NCBI RefSeq assembly: GCF_001553625.1
Contig: NZ_CP014230.1
Coordinates: forward strand, 1,426,001 to 1,490,000
DNA length: 64,000 nt
Direction: 5' to 3'
Source: Desulfomicrobium orale DSM 12838
GTDB taxonomy: Bacteria; Desulfobacterota; Desulfovibrionia; Desulfovibrionales; Desulfomicrobiaceae
Made by a program: the position numbers and the translations under genes. The notes below the pieces were generated by a model. It made no database searches. It was not told where the DNA came from and saw nothing but the letters and a program-made list of their open reading frames with translations. Below, piece after piece: positions 51,644 through 61,428 of the stretch. Each line of letters opens with the position of its first letter. The first letter of the stretch is position 1.

Positions 51644-53022
51644 TGTTTGAAGCTTCCGTATATTCCGCCCGCAGGAAGGAACTCATGGGCCGAATGGGCA
51701 CCGGCGCGATACTGTTTCCGGGCAGCACCTTGGTGGGTATGAATTACCGGGCCAATACCTATCCGTTCCGGCAGGATGGCTCTTTTACGTACTATGCCGG
51801 CTTGAATGCGCCGGGTCTGGTGCTGGGGCTTGACTGCGATACTGGCGAGGAAATTTTGTTCGGATACGAGCCGATGCTGGATGATGTCATCTGGAGCGGT
51901 CTGGCCCCATCGCTGGAGGAACTGGCTCATAATGCGGGCGTGGAGCGGACTTTGCCGCTCCGGTGCCTCTCCGATTGGTGTCGTTCAAGGCAGGTGCGGC
52001 ATCTGCCGACGTATCGCGCCGATCAGGTATTGCTATTGTGCCGTGTTTTGGGCCGGTCTCCCGAAGAGATTGAAGCCGGGAGTTCACCAGAACTCATCCG
52101 GAACGTGGTGGCTCAGCGCAGCATCAAGACTGCCGCCGAGGTGGAAGAGATTCGTGCCGCAGTGGAATTGTCCGCCCGCATGTACGAGATGGTCATGATT
52201 CATTGCCGCCCCGGCGTGACCGAGCGGGAATTGTACGGGCGTGCCCAGGGCATGATCGCGGCCAGCGGGAGCATGGAGGCTTTCCCCATGATTCTCACTC
52301 GCAGCGGTCAGGTTCTGCACAACCATGCACATCACCAGATTCTGTCAGCGGGAGATCTGCTGCTGGTGGATTCGGGCGTGTGCTCTCCCTTGGGCTACGC
52401 TTCGGACATAACGCGGACTCTGCCCGTAAATGGAAGCTTTTCTTCCAGGCAGCGGGATGTATACGAGGTAGTCATGCGCGCCCAGCGTGCAGGCATAAAA
52501 CATATGAAGCCTGGCACGCCGTTTCTGGAATGTCATCTGGCCGCAGCACGGGCGGTGGCCGCCGGGCTTCAGGAGTTGGGTCTTATGCGTGGCGATATCG
52601 AGGAAGGCGTGGCCACCGGGGCGCATGCACTCTTTTTTCCGCATGGCCTGGGGCATATGCTGGGGATTGACGTGCACGACATGGAAAGTCTGGGAGAGGA
52701 TTTTGTCGGGTACGATCGGGAATTTCGGCACAGCGGGCAGTTCGGGTTATCCGGTTTACGCCTGGCCCGAAGGTTGGAAGCGGGGTTTGTGGTCACTGTG
52801 GAGCCCGGCGTGTATTTCATCCCGGCACTTATCGCCAGATGGCGGGAACAGGGACTCCATGCGGACTTCATCAATTATGCGGCTGTGGAACAGTATATGG
52901 ATTTCGGCGGCATCCGGCTGGAGGACGATATACTGGTTACTGAGACAGGTGCGGAGATTCTCAGCCAACGTATTCCTCTTGAGCCAAGCGATGTATGTGC
53001 CCGCATGGCCGTAGCCTCGTAG
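51643..53022 (+). CDS. M24 metallopeptidase (Xaa-Pro aminopeptidase, PepP type)
   Basis: A 459-residue PepP-like enzyme that removes N-terminal residues before proline. The N-terminal domain is of the AMP_N type (YSARRKELMGRM ... TFPFRQDGSF-like segment). The pita-bread catalytic domain has metal ligands in LLLVDSGVCSPLGYASDITRT (two Asp), HGLGHMLGIDVHD (His), TVEPGVYF (Glu) and GGIRLEDD (Glu). Start ATG 51643 overlaps the previous stop and has GGGAG six bases upstream. Confidence 0.92.
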   Translation: MFEASVYSARRKELMGRMGTGAILFPGSTLVGMNYRANTYPFRQDGSFTYYAGLNAPGLVLGLDCDTGEEILFGYEPMLDDVIWSGLAPSLEELAHNAGVERTLPLRCLSDWCRSRQVRHLPTYRADQVLLLCRVLGRSPEEIEAGSSPELIRNVVAQRSIKTAAEVEEIRAAVELSARMYEMVMIHCRPGVTERELYGRAQGMIAASGSMEAFPMILTRSGQVLHNHAHHQILSAGDLLLVDSGVCSPLGYASDITRTLPVNGSFSSRQRDVYEVVMRAQRAGIKHMKPGTPFLECHLAAARAVAAGLQELGLMRGDIEEGVATGAHALFFPHGLGHMLGIDVHDMESLGEDFVGYDREFRHSGQFGLSGLRLARRLEAGFVVTVEPGVYFIPALIARWREQGLHADFINYAAVEQYMDFGGIRLEDDILVTETGAEILSQRIPLEPSDVCARMAVAS

Positions 53023-53046
53023 AGGGCATTTTTTGAGTGAGATGGT

Positions 53047-53568
53047 TCAGCTGGTGGCCCCGGTAGAGCTATCGTCTTCATCGAGTGTGATAGCTCTTAA
53101 AGGTGGTGCAGCTCTCAGGGATTTTTCAGACAGCATGCTTTTCCAGGCGCGCCACGGAATTCGGCAGGAATAAAAAAGCCCGCTCCCGACCAAGATGTAG
53201 ATGCCGCTTTTGATTTCATCGGGCATGGGCAAGCGTTTGACGATCCCTCCAAGCAGCATCATACAGAAGACAAGCCCCCAATTCCTGACGGAAAAAAATC
53301 CTCCCAGACAGGCCGGATCGGGTTTACGTTGAAGACGCTTTACGATCTCCTTGGCTACTCCATCGAATACCGCTCTGCTTTTGAGTATTCCCGCTGTCGC
53401 ACTGACCAGAATTATGCCTCCTGCCATGGGCCATGACGTCTGCCACAAGAGAAGTGCTCCTCTGGTGACCAGACAGCAGCCTACAGCGCCCCACACACAT
53501 GTGGCCGTGAATATACGGGTGCGTAGTGTGGCACGAGGAGTCAGGCGGTCGAGCCAAGAGGGCAGCAT
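53047..53568 (-). CDS. conserved hypothetical membrane protein
   Basis: A 173-residue protein with about four hydrophobic segments (IFTATCVWGAVGCCLVTRG, WPMAGGIILVSATAGIL, WGLVFCMMLLGGIVKRL, IKSGIYILVGSGLFYSC) and charged ends. The C-terminal tail is acidic (LDEDDSSTG). The ribosome-binding site is weak. It is convergent with the M24 peptidase gene and downstream of the pilus operon, separated from it by a strong hairpin. No function is recognised. Confidence 0.7.
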   Translation of the reverse strand: MLPSWLDRLTPRATLRTRIFTATCVWGAVGCCLVTRGALLLWQTSWPMAGGIILVSATAGILKSRAVFDGVAKEIVKRLQRKPDPACLGGFFSVRNWGLVFCMMLLGGIVKRLPMPDEIKSGIYILVGSGLFYSCRIPWRAWKSMLSEKSLRAAPPLRAITLDEDDSSTGATS

Positions 53569-53596
53569 GGTCTGTGCTTAGGGAATTGATGCAAAG

Positions 53597-53626
53597 TCAA
53601 ACGCGGGGCAAAAGCCCCGCGTTTGA
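53597..53626 (-). terminator. strong hairpin at the end of the pilus operon
   Basis: A perfect 13-bp stem (TCAAACGCGGGGC / GCCCCGCGTTTGA) with a four-base loop lies 7 bases after the pilY1 stop. The following T-run is short (CTTTG). It probably terminates or protects the pilY1 transcript. Confidence 0.65.
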
Positions 53627-53633
53627 TAGATCA

Positions 53634-56600
53634 CTAGTTTTCGCGCCAGAATATCTGACCTGTCCGAATGGGATGCGGTTCATTGAAAGGTATTTCCACT
53701 ACAGCTCCTGTACTGGTTGATGCAATCACTTTCGAGTCTCCGCCTCTGCCTTTATGGACGACGGCAGCGGGAGCGATCCCTCGTCCCAGTGAAACCGATT
53801 TGCTGAAGATGTTGGTGTCCCGGAAAATCGGGGTAAAATATGAGGTACCCGTCTTATAGTAAAATCCCCAGAGATAGCTCCTTCCTTCATGTTCGCATAC
53901 ATTCTCAGAAGGGGCGTAGCTGGTGAAGGTCACTGCACCTCCAGTGAGGGCCGCCTTACCGAGCACTCTTTCCAGAGGATCATTGGACATGGTATGAACC
54001 CATCCCTCTTTGGCGTTGACTGCATCAAGAAGTCTCTGCCAAGTCGGAGGAGTGACCCCTAAGACATTAACGCAGTTCTGATTGTAAGCACCGTCAACAC
54101 AGCTACCTTTTGTTACAACAATATCTGTACTGTTAAAAAGCTCTTCAAGTTTTACTTCCCGCCATTCAATATTATTTGAGGCGTCAACAGGTTCTCTGAT
54201 CCCGTAGAAGTCCATTCTACGGGTTTGTTTGATCTCAGGACGGTTAAAAAAACGCCCCGTTCCAAAGTACACCCATACGCGGCCTTCATCATCTGTTGTG
54301 ATGGAAGGGGATGCTGCAATAGGTTGTTTTGGGCGTATAAGCGTCGAATTGCCTATCCAATTTACAGTTCTACTGCTGTCTGCACCTTGGTTTTTCGTGA
54401 TCAGGCGGTACATCGTACCTCTGGGCTGCGTCATATCGCCAGCGATGGTACCATAATACACTACATCTGCTTTGAACCGAGCAGAAGCATTCCGATTACT
54501 GCCGATATCCAAATCAACAGTGGCAGGGTCGGAAATGAAGGAGCCTGACTCTGTGGTGGCAAAAGTATGCCCTCCAGCCTTGAATTGGCCATTGGATTGC
54601 AGAGTCTGGACCTGCTTTTTACTGGCGAGAGCCTTGAGATCAAGCACATACAGCTGACCATTTTGATTGCTGACAGCTTTCTGAATAAGTTCGGGATTGG
54701 CATTGCCATTGGCATCGGCAGGTCCTGAGCCAAAAATAAGGTACCACTGATTTTGCTGATCTGTCCTCGCGTTTGCTGTTGCCATAGGAATTACTGTTGG
54801 GAAACACGTTGTGAATCCCTGTCTCGGCATTGCAATTTCCCCCAGAAGTCTCGGAGGGGCTTCCGGATTTGTAATATCCATAATGACATAAGCAGAGCTT
54901 GTGATTCTGTCTGAAGTTGCGTCGAAGTTTTTTCCATCGGTCTTATCCATGTCCACCTGAATTGCTCCACCACCAAACCGCATCCCGGCGACGAGAATTG
55001 TCCCCCATCCATCGGGATAAGTGGAGTTGTCCAGCGGGGTAACGCCGTCAGACATGAAAAAGACGCGAGCATCAAAAACACGTGGAGGTAGATCCATGTA
55101 GCTGACATGGATTTGATCTCGATAGGTTGGTTCTGTCAGCCAATGCAAGTGGGGAAGTAGGTTATAAGGTATATATGCCCAGACTTCCTGTCCAAGGGCA
55201 AATGGAGTTTCTGTTGAACGTTGCAGATTGAAACTGCTGTCCGTGCTATTGAAAAAACCACCATTAAAAGCATGAAGCATGCCGTCATTTGCCCCGACAT
55301 AAATCATCTGGCGGCGATTTTTATATCTGACGAGAAAATGTTCGTATGTTTTGTCTCCATAGAGCAGATTGTAATTTTCGACAGGTCTGCCGACACCGAT
55401 TGGTGTTGAGTAAGCGATATCTCCAAGCCTCCATGTGCGGTTACCGCCACCGTCGGGATAGACTCTTGTGCGGGTTGCAGGAATATGATGCCCGGAGATC
55501 GTTTCGGGGCTCATGTCCTGACCCCGGATAAATTTGACCTGTCGCTCGGCGAGGCGGTTGAGGACATTTTTGAACGCACTTGGGTTGGCCCTGCGAAGAT
55601 CTGCCAGCTCTTTGGGAGTGTATTCAAAGTTCGGTGCGTAAAGGTTCAAATATGCATAGAAATCCTTCGAACCAGCAAGGCCAAGCTGAGGCGAAGCGGC
55701 AGGAGCTTGAGGAGGCCAGACAAATGCCTGTATTTCGTCTGTTGCTGGAACCATGTCTTGATTTTTATCGGCAAAAGTGAATATGTATCTATTGGGTGAA
55801 GCATCGGCATAGGCGATGCGTTGCGTAACGGTCTGGCTGTTTGTCAGACCATTCAGCCATGGTGAGGATGTCCATAAGAAGTTTATTCTTCTTTGGTCTC
55901 CCAGAGATATGGCGTTGTTCAACTCCTCTGGCGAAATGATGCTGTCTCCATTGCTGTCTGTGATAAGGAGCAGACCAGCGCTCGTGGCATTCGACGCATT
56001 CATATCTAAAGGGTAATGGACAATCTTGTCTTCTTTGAGATCGAGTTTTTGGTTTTTGTTTGAATCCTCGCGAAGGTTTCCACGTCCATCCACGAACAAC
56101 GCCTGAACTTGCCCCGCCCAATGGAGCTTCACACCAGGAGCGACAGCATCAGGATATTCAGGGTAAATAGAAGAGAGGTACACAGCCCCTTCACTATTAC
56201 GGGATTTTGATGAAGTAATCGATGCTGGTGTACCTGAAGAAGCTCTGGACAGAATCCCTTCAAATGTTTTCCGCATCTGTTCTTCAAGTTTTGTGGGGTT
56301 GGCTACATAGACATAGCTGTCTGGATTCCCATCACCGTCGCTGTCCCATTCATTTTCCTGATCAGGTATACCATTTTGGTTGATATCTTTGAAGCCACCC
56401 CATTTTGCCGCATACCAGAGAGGGTTCTTGAGCAGTCTCGCCGCAGATGTATTGCTTGGAGTGAAGGTTCGCGTGTTGGTTGGCGGAATCTGCGTTGTGC
56501 TGGTTCCCCGGCCAGGGCCATCGCGGTCTGGGGGCGTGTCAAGGTAGTAATCCGTGACCCCGGGTTTGCTGGCGACTTCCAGGTAGACACCATCCTTGGT

Positions 56601-58583
56601 GGTACCCGATATGACATAGCCCGCGTGCATGGTGTAGCCTGCAGACTGGTACTCGTGAGTCAGCTTGACTTCCAGTTTGCCGCCAACAATTTTGTATTCA
56701 TATCTGACGATGAAATCCATGTCATGGTCCGCACCCTGCTCGACATCTTCAAAGTTGACACGGAACGTTCCATGCGATTGATCTTCGGCGATTTCTTCCA
56801 CAAAAAAATCAACGATGGTGCATGTCGGCTGAAACGCCCCTTCACTTGAATTCATGTTTTCATGAGCATAAACTTTGACGGTTTTGGCAAAAGGCACAAG
56901 GGCTATTTCTTGACTACTTCCTATCGGAATACGGATTTCAGGCAGAGGTGAAGATAACGCCACCATACGCGAGATCATATTTTGTGTCTCTGCCAGATTG
57001 GAGCTCAAATCCGTTGTCGCGGCATAGTGCGTGACTGCCGCCGAATAATAAGAACCTTCTTTGGTCGGCTCTTCCTGGCAGAGGCCGCGTACTTTGCCTG
57101 TTGCATCCGAAATGTCTTTGGGGCTGCAAGAGCTGTCGTAGCGTCCACTCGCTTGGCCAATAAAGAAACTCCCCTTGATATTTTCGTGTTTGGCAATTTT
57201 TTTGAACCGTTCCTCAACATTCAACCCAGGTAAACTGGAGCTGATAGGTTTGCCCCATGCGCTGCCGGGAAGGTGATCGGAGTCGTAGGACGGATAAATA
57301 TCAGATATGGCCACCATCACCGGCTGTGCGCAGTAGTTGGCTGCGCTAAGAGGATTCTCCCAGGCAGGTCTGGGGAGTCCGAGTTCATCATCGATTTTGG
57401 ACTTGGCTGTGAATTGTTCCGTTGGACCGGTTCCGCCGGCGAAATATCGTGTCGTTTCGTAGATCATTTCTGCTAGAGGATTTCCCCAATCTGGAAATGC
57501 CTTTGACCATGGGGCCGATATGGGCGCTGTTGTCTGCCAGCCTCCATTGTATCTCTTATCTTTGTAATTATAGTCAGATATCCGTAATTTGTTGATCGTG
57601 CTTATGATTCCATTTGTGGCGGTGAAGACTCCTGACTCGCCATCAATTTCATCACGGATTGTCCCGATATTTTTGCGCAGGACTCCGCCTGCCATGTTTT
57701 GATCATAGGAGCCCGTGAGAAGACCAAAGAGTATGGCGTCCGATTCACCATAATTTTGCAGGATGCCAATGGGTTTGTAATTTCCTTTGGGGTAAAGTTT
57801 GCAATTGCGCTCAGGCATGCTCGCTACTCCGACTTCCACCTGAACCATGAAAATATCGGGCGTCCCTAATGAATCATCTACGACTGGAGTTTCTTTAGCG
57901 ACCCAGCTCCATATTCTTTTATTATTCCCCACGTTCTGTAGCACGCAGAGCAAAGGCCCTCCTGTGTTGGGGTTTGGATCTCGTGTTGTGGAGGCGAAAA
58001 AGTGTCTCTTGCCATTTTCAGGGATACTGTATGGGGTGTAATCTCTGATATCATAGCCATCTATCGCTACAGATGTATATTCTTTGCCAAATGAATGTGC
58101 ATCTTGGGGAATGAAGGCTCTGCGCAAAACAGTCTTTTCTGGCGTGTCAATTATCCTCTGTCCTCCGTAAAGGACCTTTCTGATACAATCCATTCGAGTC
58201 ATTGTTATGTAATTTAAAAAATTACCACTCCAGTATTGTCCTTTTGAAATATTTTTCTTGTTTGCCGTGGTTTTCTTGGGGACGAATGTCTTGCTTGCCG
58301 CATTGTATTCATAAAGCTTGTAACAATCAAAATATCCGTAGTAATCGATATTTTCTTTGTAGTGAATGTCGATCTTTCCGTCGCCATCAATGTCTGAAGC
58401 GTCATTGTATGCTTCGTAATATAGCCGATGGTCTCTTGCCATAGTCAACATGACAAGTGGCGGCCTCGCTTTGGTCAAGAATGGAGGGATATAGCTATAT
58501 TGACCAGCCTCTTGGGAAAATGCGCTGCCATAAAATAAGAATATAAAAAAAAGAAACCATGTAATGCATATAATTTTCTTCAT
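53634..58583 (-). CDS. pilY1: type IV pilus tip/assembly protein PilY1
   Basis: A 1649-residue secreted protein with a Sec signal (MKKIICITWFLFFIFLFYGSAFSQ). The N-terminal half has EF-hand-like calcium loops (DIDGDGKID at 64-72; DINQNGIPD and DSDGDGNPD in the middle; DSNGDSIISPEE; DKNQDMVPATDE). The C-terminal part (about 1050-1600) has PilC/PilY1 beta-propeller features such as RQMIYVGANDGMLHAFNGGF and MRFGGGAIQVDMDKTDG. PilY1 primes pilus assembly, retracts in a calcium-dependent way and can be an adhesin or surface sensor. Base composition is more AT-rich than the surrounding chromosome. Confidence 0.93.
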   Translation of the reverse strand: MKKIICITWFLFFIFLFYGSAFSQEAGQYSYIPPFLTKARPPLVMLTMARDHRLYYEAYNDASDIDGDGKIDIHYKENIDYYGYFDCYKLYEYNAASKTFVPKKTTANKKNISKGQYWSGNFLNYITMTRMDCIRKVLYGGQRIIDTPEKTVLRRAFIPQDAHSFGKEYTSVAIDGYDIRDYTPYSIPENGKRHFFASTTRDPNPNTGGPLLCVLQNVGNNKRIWSWVAKETPVVDDSLGTPDIFMVQVEVGVASMPERNCKLYPKGNYKPIGILQNYGESDAILFGLLTGSYDQNMAGGVLRKNIGTIRDEIDGESGVFTATNGIISTINKLRISDYNYKDKRYNGGWQTTAPISAPWSKAFPDWGNPLAEMIYETTRYFAGGTGPTEQFTAKSKIDDELGLPRPAWENPLSAANYCAQPVMVAISDIYPSYDSDHLPGSAWGKPISSSLPGLNVEERFKKIAKHENIKGSFFIGQASGRYDSSCSPKDISDATGKVRGLCQEEPTKEGSYYSAAVTHYAATTDLSSNLAETQNMISRMVALSSPLPEIRIPIGSSQEIALVPFAKTVKVYAHENMNSSEGAFQPTCTIVDFFVEEIAEDQSHGTFRVNFEDVEQGADHDMDFIVRYEYKIVGGKLEVKLTHEYQSAGYTMHAGYVISGTTKDGVYLEVASKPGVTDYYLDTPPDRDGPGRGTSTTQIPPTNTRTFTPSNTSAARLLKNPLWYAAKWGGFKDINQNGIPDQENEWDSDGDGNPDSYVYVANPTKLEEQMRKTFEGILSRASSGTPASITSSKSRNSEGAVYLSSIYPEYPDAVAPGVKLHWAGQVQALFVDGRGNLREDSNKNQKLDLKEDKIVHYPLDMNASNATSAGLLLITDSNGDSIISPEELNNAISLGDQRRINFLWTSSPWLNGLTNSQTVTQRIAYADASPNRYIFTFADKNQDMVPATDEIQAFVWPPQAPAASPQLGLAGSKDFYAYLNLYAPNFEYTPKELADLRRANPSAFKNVLNRLAERQVKFIRGQDMSPETISGHHIPATRTRVYPDGGGNRTWRLGDIAYSTPIGVGRPVENYNLLYGDKTYEHFLVRYKNRRQMIYVGANDGMLHAFNGGFFNSTDSSFNLQRSTETPFALGQEVWAYIPYNLLPHLHWLTEPTYRDQIHVSYMDLPPRVFDARVFFMSDGVTPLDNSTYPDGWGTILVAGMRFGGGAIQVDMDKTDGKNFDATSDRITSSAYVIMDITNPEAPPRLLGEIAMPRQGFTTCFPTVIPMATANARTDQQNQWYLIFGSGPADANGNANPELIQKAVSNQNGQLYVLDLKALASKKQVQTLQSNGQFKAGGHTFATTESGSFISDPATVDLDIGSNRNASARFKADVVYYGTIAGDMTQPRGTMYRLITKNQGADSSRTVNWIGNSTLIRPKQPIAASPSITTDDEGRVWVYFGTGRFFNRPEIKQTRRMDFYGIREPVDASNNIEWREVKLEELFNSTDIVVTKGSCVDGAYNQNCVNVLGVTPPTWQRLLDAVNAKEGWVHTMSNDPLERVLGKAALTGGAVTFTSYAPSENVCEHEGRSYLWGFYYKTGTSYFTPIFRDTNIFSKSVSLGRGIAPAAVVHKGRGGDSKVIASTSTGAVVEIPFNEPHPIRTGQIFWREN

Positions 58584-58642
58584 GGTTTTGAAACTCCTTC
58601 ACTTCATCATAAGTAAATTTTTTATTCAAAGCCCCTGTGAGC

Positions 58643-59170
58643 TTAATTGCTTACATGTCGCCATCCCATATCGACTTCTGCGTTACTGTTTCGTTTGCCT
58701 GTACGATGAGAGCGAATGAGAAAGATGAAAGAAGCTCCGGGTGGGTTGCCATGATATGCCATTGCCATTTCTTGGCTCGTTCCAGGATTCGCCTCGGTGC
58801 CTGTTTGCCCTGCGCGGACATAGGTCCCTTCTGTCCCGTTAACATAAATATGTAAGAACTCAGGATTATTGACGGCTGTTGGATCGTAAGGAGCGTCTAC
58901 CCATGCTGTATCTCCCCCATAAAATGTAGTATTGGTGTCGGCGATTGCTTCTTCCAGAAATTCATGTCCTACATTTGCGCCGGAATCAGCATGTAGAAAA
59001 GCAATTTTGCTGTCTCGATCATTTGCTGAAGAGAAGATATTCATATCTGCTACTTCTAGCCCTGCATAACCCAAGGCTGCTAAAATAACCAAAACAATCA
59101 GCGCTATAACTAAAGCTGATCCAGACTGATATTCTTTTCCCTGTTTATTAATTTTTTCTGCTGTAAACAT
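58643..59170 (-). CDS. pilX: PilX-type minor pilin
   Basis: A 175-residue protein with the PilX N-terminal pattern QSGSALVIALIVLVILAALGYAG followed by SANDRDSKIAFLHADSGANVG. As usual for PilX, the prepilin site is weak and lacks the standard G-FTL motif. The rest forms a small soluble domain. It overlaps pilV by 23 bases and precedes pilY1 by 59 bases. Minor pilins of this set form the initiation complex at the pilus tip with PilY1. Confidence 0.85.
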   Translation of the reverse strand: MFTAEKINKQGKEYQSGSALVIALIVLVILAALGYAGLEVADMNIFSSANDRDSKIAFLHADSGANVGHEFLEEAIADTNTTFYGGDTAWVDAPYDPTAVNNPEFLHIYVNGTEGTYVRAGQTGTEANPGTSQEMAMAYHGNPPGASFIFLIRSHRTGKRNSNAEVDMGWRHVSN

Positions 59171-59555
59171 AAGTACTCACAACTTGAGATTGAAGTCCTT
59201 TATTATTCCAGTTGACTGTACATACGATTTCTTTACAACCATCCATATCCATGGGAGTGCTGTTTGTCAGTACGCAGTTCATGCGATATTCCACCCCGTC
59301 GAGTGTCCGATTTATAGATCCCCCCTCCAGCTTGTTGAAGTCTTTTTCCGAATATTGAGCGGAGATCCGTGATTCTAAAAACTCTTCAGCCATGAGAGCG
59401 GCCTGTGTCATATAGTAGGCCCTGGCGTCCTGAATTGTCGAACGAGAAATCAATCCCGCTGCTGCCAAGATACCTAGGGCTAGAATGGCCGCGCCTACCA
59501 ATATCTCGACCAAAGTGAAACCTTGTTGTGCAGATTCTTCTGAAATGCGGCTCAT
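59148..59555 (-). CDS. pilV: PilV-type minor pilin
   Basis: A 135-residue prepilin. The type III signal reads QQGFTLVEILVGAAILALGILAAAGLIS, with cleavage expected after the G and before FTLVE. ARAYYMTQAALMAEEFLES fits PilV. It contains a cysteine pair (MNCVLTN, GCKEIVC) that may form a pilin disulfide. It lies between pilW and pilX. Confidence 0.88.
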   Translation of the reverse strand: MSRISEESAQQGFTLVEILVGAAILALGILAAAGLISRSTIQDARAYYMTQAALMAEEFLESRISAQYSEKDFNKLEGGSINRTLDGVEYRMNCVLTNSTPMDMDGCKEIVCTVNWNNKGLQSQVVSTYVYSRKN

Positions 59556-59576
59556 AACTGTTTCTGCCTATGTTTT

Positions 59577-60176
59577 TTATTGAATGTTGCGGACCTGCAC
59601 TCTTGTGGTCATCGCCCGGTTGGGAATCTTGAGTCCCTCCCGCTGTGGTGATGGCATGGCCATCACGCTAATCTCCACCATGCGAATATCTTGCAGAGCG
59701 GCTTCTGGATTCGTGATTTGTGCTCCATCTTTACGAAAATACGTAAAATTTAAGGCACTAATGTGTTCAGCAGTACGAACCCAGTTAATAGCCCCTTTGG
59801 CGTAATATTTTCTGATCGTATTGTCCCCGGAGTTCAATTGATAACCCACAATAGCAGTGTCGGTATTGTTGAGGGCCTGAGGCTGGTCTGTGGAAATCCT
59901 ATCTCTCGCGCAGAGAATGCTTTGCTTCGTTGCGCTCATGAATCCAAAGTTCTCTCCTCCTGTGGAGTAGCCGCACATGCGCAGGTCATCCGCTATCTGA
60001 TTCATTGTGGACAAAAGTTCTTGCTGCATGGCCGTTTTTTCCTCCTGACGGGCTGCCATGCGGTTGTGCAGATCAAAGACGTTATAGATGGCAGTAATGA
60101 TGATACTGAATATCAACGTGCCTACCAGAAGTTCCACGAGGGTAAAGCCGTTTTGCGGTAAAGATTGATTGTTCAT
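59577..60176 (-). CDS. pilW: PilW-type minor pilin
   Basis: A 199-residue prepilin with NGFTLVELLVGTLIFSIIITAIYNVFDLHNR, then a heptad-like helix MQQELLSTMNQIADDLRMCGY typical of PilW. The C-terminal part is a beta-rich domain ending TTRVQVRNIQ. Spacing to fimT (12 bases) and pilV (21 bases) indicates one operon. Confidence 0.88.
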   Translation of the reverse strand: MNNQSLPQNGFTLVELLVGTLIFSIIITAIYNVFDLHNRMAARQEEKTAMQQELLSTMNQIADDLRMCGYSTGGENFGFMSATKQSILCARDRISTDQPQALNNTDTAIVGYQLNSGDNTIRKYYAKGAINWVRTAEHISALNFTYFRKDGAQITNPEAALQDIRMVEISVMAMPSPQREGLKIPNRAMTTRVQVRNIQ

Positions 60177-60188
60177 CGGCGGATTTCC

Positions 60189-60671
60189 TTATTGGACCCG
60201 GATGTTTCCAGATATACCTACGGAGATATTCATTCGCGAACCAGGTGAAGTCATGTTTATGCTTCCGTTCGGGAGAGTGCCATCAACAGCGATTGGCCTT
60301 CCCTTGCCTGTGAAAACATATTTGTTTTTACTGTTGGTATTGACATCAATGGGTGTACGAAATCCTGCCAGAGAAAACGTCCGAAGGGTTGCATTGTCGG
60401 CTTGACGGACAACCGACCACCCCATGTCGGTAATGCGGACTTCCATTGGCCTGTTTTCTTTGATCGCTTCAATGCGGGCAGCGTGCAAAGAGGAAACCAG
60501 ATTGCGCGTCGCTCGCTTAAGGTCAGCGCGGTCAGCGTGGCGGAAGAGCCACGTTCCAGAGACAACGGCCAGAATAGAAAGGATTCCAATAACAACGAGC
60601 ACTTCTACAAGAGTCACGCCCACTTCCGGAGAGTTTTTTTGTGGCAAGGGAGGAGAAGCTGGAGAGAGCAT
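60189..60671 (-). CDS. fimT: GspH/FimT-type minor pilin
   Basis: A 160-residue prepilin with the signal VGVTLVEVLVVIGILSILAVVSG, followed by RATRNLVSSLHAARIEAIKENRPMEVRI, the GspH/FimT pattern. It is the first gene of the minor-pilin operon fimT-pilW-pilV-pilX-pilY1. The start is set at ATG 60671, giving a fairly long leader (MLSPASPPLPQKNSPEV) before the processing site. Confidence 0.85.
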   Translation of the reverse strand: MLSPASPPLPQKNSPEVGVTLVEVLVVIGILSILAVVSGTWLFRHADRADLKRATRNLVSSLHAARIEAIKENRPMEVRITDMGWSVVRQADNATLRTFSLAGFRTPIDVNTNSKNKYVFTGKGRPIAVDGTLPNGSINMTSPGSRMNISVGISGNIRVQ

Positions 60672-60719
60672 AAATTTCTCGGGGTAGAGTGTTCCTAATA
60701 TCTACTAATATAGCGAAAG

Positions 60720-61304
60720 GTTGCTTACTTTACAAGCTTTTGGGAAATATATTGTAGATGTGCCGAAAAGACGGTTATGGGCACATCTATCGTAGCGCAT
60801 GGCAATTCTACGCCAACCATTGATCCTGCCGAACATAATCTTAAGTTTATTCCGGTAGTTGCAGAGATTTTTATCATAAATGAGACAGGTCGTTTTCGAT
60901 TCTTTTTGGGCATGGCGTGATGCCCCTGCCAATTAACGTCCCATGAGGCCAGTTTTTGTCATCACCATGACCCGCCAGAATTGCTTTGGCCCGCGGTAAA
61001 GAATCCAAAAAGAGCTCGCCATCTCTGTGATCACTGACCTGGATTTTCGGGGGCGCCAGAAGCGCAGGCTTGCCGTCACCGTCACAAACAGCGTGGCGCT
61101 TTGAGCCCTTCCTTTCGTACACTCAATGCACTGGGAAAGAGCCCTCTTAAGCAGACTTGCGCCCGTCTGGTGAGCTTCGAGATGAGTCGCATCGATCGTC
61201 AGCCTGCCGTCTTTCCCCGTTGTTTTCACCAGTTCGAAAAAGATATCACTGAGGACAGCCATGCAACCAGCGTGCAAAAATGCAGGCTGTGTTCGATGAC
61301 ACAA
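60720..61304 (-). pseudogene. remnant of an IS5-family transposase
   Basis: Three frames in succession encode pieces of one IS5-type transposase on the minus strand: VKTTGKDGRLTIDATHLEAH (frame from 61304), then RHAVCDGDGKPALLAPPKIQ and AKAILAGHGDD (shift near 61110), then KIMFGRINGWRRIAMRYDRC (shift near 60905). The N-terminal part is missing. Of the DDE residues, the second D is changed (AGHGDD for ADRGYD) and the E is changed (KLKIMFGR for RIENMFGR). No terminal inverted repeats were found. It is clearly dead. Confidence 0.85.
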
Positions 61305-61428
61305 ATAATTACCGCTTATGTATACCGTGTGAAAGCGAAAAAAAGGGCTTGATGCGCTCGAGTTACCCGGCGAAAAAGTTGGCTCACTGGAGCTTCCGCG
61401 ACCTTAACCCACCAACTTTTACTTCTGA
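61305..61428. other. gene-free junction between IS5 remnant and truncated superoxide dismutase
   Basis: A 124-base stretch of mixed composition. It presumably contains the old insertion boundary, but I could not identify an IS end or a target duplication. Confidence 0.4.
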
